From Bolinopsis microptera (lineage: Eukaryota > Ctenophora > Tentaculata > Lobata > Bolinopsidae): 64,000 nucleotides of DNA. Below are positions 58,955 through 64,000 of the stretch, one piece after another. Location: positions 4,521,246 to 4,585,245 of the forward strand of contig NC_087081.1 of the NCBI RefSeq assembly GCF_026151205.1. The letters are read 5' to 3'. A program made the translations under genes and the position numbers. Numbering within the stretch: the stretch's first letter is position 1; every line of letters begins with the position of its first letter. Under the pieces are notes generated by a model, which was not told the DNA's origin, searched no databases, and worked only from the letters and a program-made list of their open reading frames with translations.

Positions 58955-60776
58955 CATATCACCGGAGACTCGAGGGCGGAACAAAATATTGCACGCGCGT
59001 GCGCGTGCAATATTTCATATGTCCCCGAGGGCGCTAGCCCGAGGAGGACATATTTTCGTATAGCACGGAGGGCCCATCGGGCCCGAGTGCTATACGATTT
59101 TTCCGCCCGCGGGTCGAGGTGATGTGGATTATATCCACCAGCGTGAGCTTTTTCTTACAGATATTAGTTTTTTATATCAGGTATATCCATGAGCGGGCGC
59201 TTCTCAAGTGTAGTTGTAATGCCACTAATTAGATGATCTAAGTTTTATAAATGTAAATATATCCACAATACATTATATTATTGTACATACTACAATGTGA
59301 TATATCCACAAGTGGGCGTTTATCACGAAGCTTCAGTTTCCAACAATCACAGCAAATTAATGTACAAGATTTCAGAAATTTTACGAGAAAATCATGTTGC
59401 TTTTAGTTTAAAATGTTATAGAACAGGCCAAAATGACTGACTATAGAACGAAAAACCGGCCGCTATCAAACAATGTTTCAGCTCATTGTTTCATGTACAT
59501 ATAATTTTATTGTAAACAATCAAAATATAGGCCCTCTCTCCCTCTCTCCCTCATCTCCTTATCTCCTTCTCTCCCTCTCTCACTCTCTCACTCTCTCCCT
59601 ATCTTCCTTTCTCCTACTCCCACTCTCCTTACCTCCCTCTCTCCCTCTATATCACTCTCTCTTTATCTCCATCTCTCCTCATCTCCCTCTCTCCTCCTCT
59701 TTCTCTCCCTCTCTACTTCTCTACCTCTCTCCCCTCTCCCTCCCTGGAACCAGAACAAGCACCGCCAGTCGCCACAGAGCCTGCTACTAGCAAGTGAGTT
59801 GTCATTATCAGTTACCAGGGTAGGTAACCAGGGTTACCCAGGTAACCAGTTACTAGAGTTTCTGTAGCAGCTACTGAGTGACTGGACAATCAAAAGTAGT
59901 AACCCAGACAGCTCGAGATCACAGTCTGATCATGGACATTGAATATGAAAGTTAAAGATCAAGTTTATAACATCAATTTAAATGGCAGTTTCAAAACAAA
60001 AACAGGGCAAAATATCTTTTGGGAACACAATAGAATAACACGTAAAATGTCGGCCTAAATTTCAAGGTTTATCAACTGAAATAGTGAACTGAAAATGGTA
60101 AACACATAACAATTATTGATACTAATGGATATCACAGGCTTAGACTTAACGTCTCCACGAATTTGGTAACCATAGTAACAGTGTGTCACGTGTTAATTAT
60201 GAGCCAATCATAGCAATCTGCGTGAAAACTGATATAGCATCCGATATAAATAAGGTGAGCTCAGAGTTCAGAGTTGATACATTCTTTACATCCACATATT
60301 GCCGTGGGAACTATTAACTTATTAAAGTGTACTGTGTAGTGTGGATCAATAACACTGTTCAGTGTTCAGATTTCATGTCATCTGCTCACGAGATGTATCA
60401 TCAGCGAGATGTATCATCAGGAGACGATACAGAAACTGAAAATATTTTAGAGAACTCCGGGCTATATAAATATTGCTACTGGTCAAATTAAATGTCACTT
60501 GTTAGCGGGCTATATCACGAGCGGGCTGTAGAGATATCGGGCCCTTTGACAGCGGGCTGGTGAGAGCCCGCTATGCGAAAAAGCGCACGCTGGTGGATAT
60601 AATCCACATCTCCTCGACCCGCGGGCGGAAAAATCGTATAGCACTCGGGCCCGATGGGCCCTCCGTGCTATACGAAAATATGTTTTCCTCGGGCTAGCGC
60701 CCTCGGGGACATATGAAATATTGCACGCGCGTGCGCGTGCAATATTTTGTTCCGCCCGCGAGTTTCCGGTGATATG
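58955..60776. mobile_element. 1.8-kb element with ~195-bp GC-rich inverted ends
   Basis: The left end (58955-59150) and right end (60581-60776) are near-perfect inverted repeats containing GCACGCGCGTGCGCGTGC, GGGCGCTAGCCCGAGG and GGGCCCATCGGGCCCGAGTG. It lies beyond the gene 3 tail relic. The interior has a CT-rich tract and a promoter-like segment but no transposase frame, so it is non-autonomous or not a transposon. Confidence 0.75.
59529..59745. repeat. CT-rich low-complexity tract (CTCTCCCT)
   Basis: Imperfect CTCTCCCT/CTCTCACT repeats inside the long-TIR element. A Ser/Leu/Pro-rich frame across it is an artefact of composition. Confidence 0.88.
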
Positions 60777-61190
60777 TATATATATATATATTTTACGTTG
60801 AGTAAAAGATCAAATTCATAAAATCAATATTAGTGGTAGACGGTATAGTTTCAAAACAAAAAACAGGGCAAAATTTCTTTCGGGAACACAATAGAATTAC
60901 ACATAAAAATAAAATTCCGGCCTAAAATTTCAAGAATTATTACTCGAAATAGCTTGAGCAATTATGGAAATGGAAATCAGTTGAAATAAACAATGGAACG
61001 TGTATGGTGTATACTGTATAAACATCAACTCTAGACTTAAAGTTGCCACTAATTGTTGCAACCATGGTAACACGTCACGTGTTCAATGTCAGCCAATCAT
61101 TGAATCATATTGCATTGCGTGGTATAGGGACTGAGGCCGATAAGTGATATAGTGCATTCCTTGAGCCGTGGGAACCATTAAGATGTAGTG
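59940..61190. repeat. Direct repeat pair with CCAAT and CACGTG motifs
   Basis: About 59940-60330 and 60795-61190 are diverged direct copies: shared GTTTCAAAACAAAAACAGGG, GGGAACACAATAGAAT, GTAACACGTCACGTG-type sites and GCCAATCAT, then a short AT box (GATATAAATAAGG in the first). A third, inverted copy is at about 61780-61930. The CCAAT, E-box and TATA-like arrangement looks like a promoter, but transcription is not shown. Confidence 0.55.
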
Positions 61191-61590
61191 TCAGTGACAT
61201 AAATATGGTGTACGTGTCTTGTAATAGTTAAAGTTTAATAGTTTAGGCCCCAAAAATTTGTTTGAAAGTGAAAGTGCTCCGGGCTGTATTGTTACTTGTA
61301 GTTGTCACGTTAAGTGTCGTCTGCTCGCGTGCTGTATTTTAAGCGGGCTGGACGCGCACTGTGTCTTGTTACATCGGCCGGCTGCGAGATCAGGTCAGAA
61401 GACAAAATATAGCCCGCTGGTGGATATAGCTGCATATCAATATTATATCCACTAGCGGGCTATATTTTCGCCAGCAGGACCGTGCAGCCCGCTAGTTAGA
61501 AGACATGATATATCCCGGCCCGCTCTCACAGCCCGCTGATATAGCGGGAGCCCGCTATACCATCGGGCGATATAATGATATAGCCCGGAG
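60480..61590. repeat. AGCGGGCT/AGCCCGCT motif cluster with hairpins
   Basis: More than ten copies of AGCGGGCT or its complement, several as hairpins, for example ATAGCCCGCTGGTGGATATA around 61408 facing TATATCCACTAGCGGGCTAT around 61443. Overlaps the right end of the long-TIR element and extends past it. Confidence 0.6.
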
Positions 61591-61984
61591 ATATATATAC
61601 ATTTTATTTTTGTGTCCGGTAGGGATCCCAGCTGATGATACAGCAATCCACGTGCACCATAGTTATGATGATCGATACACATTACACATGTCATTATAAC
61701 ACACTACACAATACACATGATCAGCACTATAATCCCCCTATTATTGATGTTCATCGTCACTGACATTACATTAATTATTCCCACGGCCCAGGACTGTGCA
61801 GTGCTAGTATGGATCGCTTATCTCCAGCCCCTATAATATACGACGCAGCCCAAAATGATTGGCTTACATTGAACACGTGACGTGTTACCATGGTTACAAC
61901 AATTAGTGGCGATCTTGTCTATAGTTTAATTTTATACAAGCGCCCGCTAGGGTGGATATACCTTATCGGACCTTATTTGGACGG

Positions 61985-62090
61985 ATATTACTTGAACGCT
62001 GGAGGCCCTAGCGTTCAAGTTAATGTCCGTTCAAATTAAGTCCGTTCAATTAATGTCCGTCCAAGTTAAAGTCCGTTGAATTTTTTTTCA
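61985..62090. repeat. Hairpin and GTCCGTTCAA repeats
   Basis: ACTTGAACGCT and AGCGTTCAAGT form an 11-bp stem around 61990-62020, followed by four degenerate units of AA(T)GTCCGTTCAA. Just beyond the motif cluster; likely the end of a repeat element. Confidence 0.6.
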
Positions 62091-62289
62091 AAAATTTTTC
62101 CATTTCGAACTTTTTGTCCAGAATATGACAACTTTTTAATTTCAGTCAATTTCAATTGCTATCATTAGACTAAAAGTAAACTATATCGTTGAATCAATAA
62201 AAACAAGGTATCATAAAATTTAACAATCTGAATTGTAAATATCACATTATTGCATGATCACTATCTTGAAGTTGATCTTCGGCTTCTTC

Positions 62290-64000
62290 TACCTCATTTT
62301 ACTTACTTTGGTTACTTTGGTTGTGTTTATCCTCGTAGCAGGAAAGGTCATCAGATTTCTGACCACCTCGATGGCGAGTTGTCTACCAGGGAATTAGACC
62401 AGCTGCAGCTATAACCGGAAGTCGGAGGGTTGTCCGGTATCAAAGCAGTAAACTTGGACAAACTAACTTTAAACGACTCAAACGTAGCTTCAGCTTTAAT
62501 ATTATCAGGCACTTTGTTCCACAGTTTTGGTCCTCTTACAGCAAATGAGCTGTCATAGAGTGTCTGGTTGCTCGAGGAACTCAACCTAGACAGGGAAGGG
62601 ATGATTGCTCAGGTACCATGTCTGGATGTTTTTGTGAACCTTATATATTGCTGCAATTGGGGACAAAATTGTGAAGGATCTTCCACATCATCAGAATAGT
62701 GTACCGTTCCCTTCTGCGCTGCAGTGACATTAGCTTTAGATGTGAAAGCCTCTCCCAGTAGTTCATATTTTCCAGACCGCATATACGATCGGTGAATGTT
62801 CGCTGGACCCCCTCCAAAAGCTGGATCTCAGCCACCTTAACAGGGTCCCACAGCAGACAACAGTACTCTACTAGGCTTCTGACCAAAGACTTATATAGGG
62901 TAGTCATTACGGTCCTATCACGAGTTTTGAAGACACTAAACACCCATGACAGTGTGCTTCTAGCTTTCTTGACCATATTACCGATCTGTTTGGACCAGTT
63001 CAGATCGCTTGATACCATAACTCCGAGGTCTCTAACGTTCTCAACGGGATGTAGTATTTCCTCGCTGGAGACCTTGTAAAGTAGAGTTTCCACGTAAAAA
63101 GGGAGTTCGGAAAAGTTACTCTTTCTGTTGTGGAGATGATTCAGGAGCTCAAACTTCTGTTCGTGGAGCTTCATGATGTTGCAGCGGGACCAGTCGAAAA
63201 TACCGTACAGATCAGCCTGAAGCAGCAGACAGTCCTCAAAGCAATCGATACGTTTGGAGACCCTAATATCGTCAGCAAAGAAGCTTACCTTAGAAGAGGT
63301 AACAGCTAGCTCTAGATCGTTAATAAACAAAATGAACAATAGTGGTCCTAACACACTTCCCTGAGGGACACCACTTAGAACCCTGGCACTGTCCGAATGA
63401 ACACCGTTTAGGACTACAAACTGTTCACGGTCAGAGAGAAATGACTGGATCCGGCTTAGAAGTTTGCCATGAAATCCGTATCTCTTTAACTTTAACAAGA
63501 GAAGGTCCAAGTCAACTTTGTCAAAAGCATTGGCGAAGTCGAGGTATATGGAGTCTGTGTCTTTCCCCTGAGTAAACCCTTCATAGATGTCATCAAAGTA
63601 ATCGAGCATTTGGGTCAAGCAGCTTCTGTTCGATCTGAAACCATGTTGTTTGTCAGATAACAAATTGTTGGCTTCGAGATGCTGAACCATGTGTTTCCTA
63701 AACACTCTTTCATAGACTTTGACTACATGTGAGGTCAGAGTAACCGGTCTGTAGTTAGCAGCATCACACCTGCTACCTTTCTTGAAAAGTGGTGTGACAT
63801 ATCCAGTCTTGTAGAAACTTGGGACTATGCCTGTATAAATGGACTCAGACCAGAGGAGATGAATCGGAACACTCAAGCTTGAAGCACATCTTTTGAGGAG
63901 AGTAGCAGGAATACCATCGGGTCTGGGTGCAGAGTCCAGCTTAATCTCAGATATAGCTTCCACGATGTGGTTAGGTGTGAGTAACAGTTCTGTATCCCTG
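62290..64000 (-). mobile_element. CR1/L2-like LINE, runs off the right edge
   Basis: Minus-strand LINE whose 3' tail is AACCAAAGTAACCAAAGTAAG (about 62305-62330). RT coding occupies 62641 to the edge; a separate C-terminal piece is at 62351-62584. A frameshift and a stop between them (about 62585-62640) show that this copy is dead at its 3' end. Confidence 0.88.
62641..64000 (-). pseudogene. LINE reverse transcriptase (5' part outside window)
   Basis: At least 440 codons open. Motifs in order: SAPRPDGIPATLLK, YRPVTLTSHVVKVYERV, QHGFRSNRSCLTQML, the catalytic SIYLDFANAFDKVD, LSGVPQGSVLGPLLFILF, SFFADDIRV (FADD in place of YADD), and ENVRDLGVMVSSDLNW. The C-terminus (SSFAVRGPKLWNKVPDNI) is encoded at 62351-62584 in a shifted frame. 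CR1/L2/jockey-like. The frame continues upstream past 63963 to the window edge. Confidence 0.88.

Noticed and set aside
59473-59790. Ser/Leu-rich 105-codon frame
   Set aside because: Lies in a CT-rich low-complexity tract inside a repeat element.

Overview
This window is eukaryotic DNA from an animal. It is AT-rich, has no operons, and its genes are split into many short exons (about 40-440 bp) with GT-AG introns. The only host protein family I can support is a tandem array of three paralogous adhesion G-protein-coupled receptors (aGPCRs) on the + strand. Family membership rests on a GAIN/GPS cleavage motif ending [10 protein letters not shown], a class-B2 seven-helix bundle with the LGLAWVLGF signature, and large adhesion-type ectodomains. 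Domain mix and repeat content would suit a cnidarian or another early-branching or invertebrate metazoan, but I cannot name the species.

Layout. Gene 1 (36-6538, cut by the left edge) holds GPS, 7TM and cytoplasmic tail. Gene 2 (11138-28410) has a signal peptide/PAN exon, one Ig domain, then a LINE and about 101 copies of a 47-bp satellite where the rest of the ectodomain should be, followed by GAIN, GPS, 7TM and tail. Gene 3 (32867-58422) is complete: I reconstruct 30 exons totalling 5016 nt (1671 codons plus stop) with all splice phases agreeing. Its order is signal peptide, PAN/Apple, Ig, Ig, a beta-sandwich domain, F5/8C/fucolectin-like domain, Ig-like, SEA-like segment, GAIN, GPS, 7TM, tail. 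The intergenic segments (6954-11137 and 28411-32866) are homologous, so the duplication unit is gene plus spacer. Genes 1 and 2 are almost identical through the 7TM region, introns included; gene 3 is more diverged.

Decay and innovation. Gene 2 has a +1 frameshift in its PAN exon and has lost most ectodomain exons. Gene 1 has a 4-nt frameshift in the tail exon. Gene 3 has an early stop in the same exon. Only gene 2 keeps the long tail open. Gene 3 has a tandemly multiplied GAIN-A exon in which two copies are in-frame hybrids of two neighbouring exons.

The remainder is repeats: four non-LTR retrotransposon copies plus one short LINE 3' end, hAT-like MITEs with 8-bp target duplications, a Tc1/mariner-like MITE nested in a Helitron-like tandem array, tRNA-derived SINEs, a 1.8-kb element with ~195-bp inverted ends, a perfect ~430-unit AGT microsatellite, and several minisatellites whose copy number differs sharply between paralogous positions. 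The paralogous copies act as empty-site controls, which makes many insertion boundaries exact.
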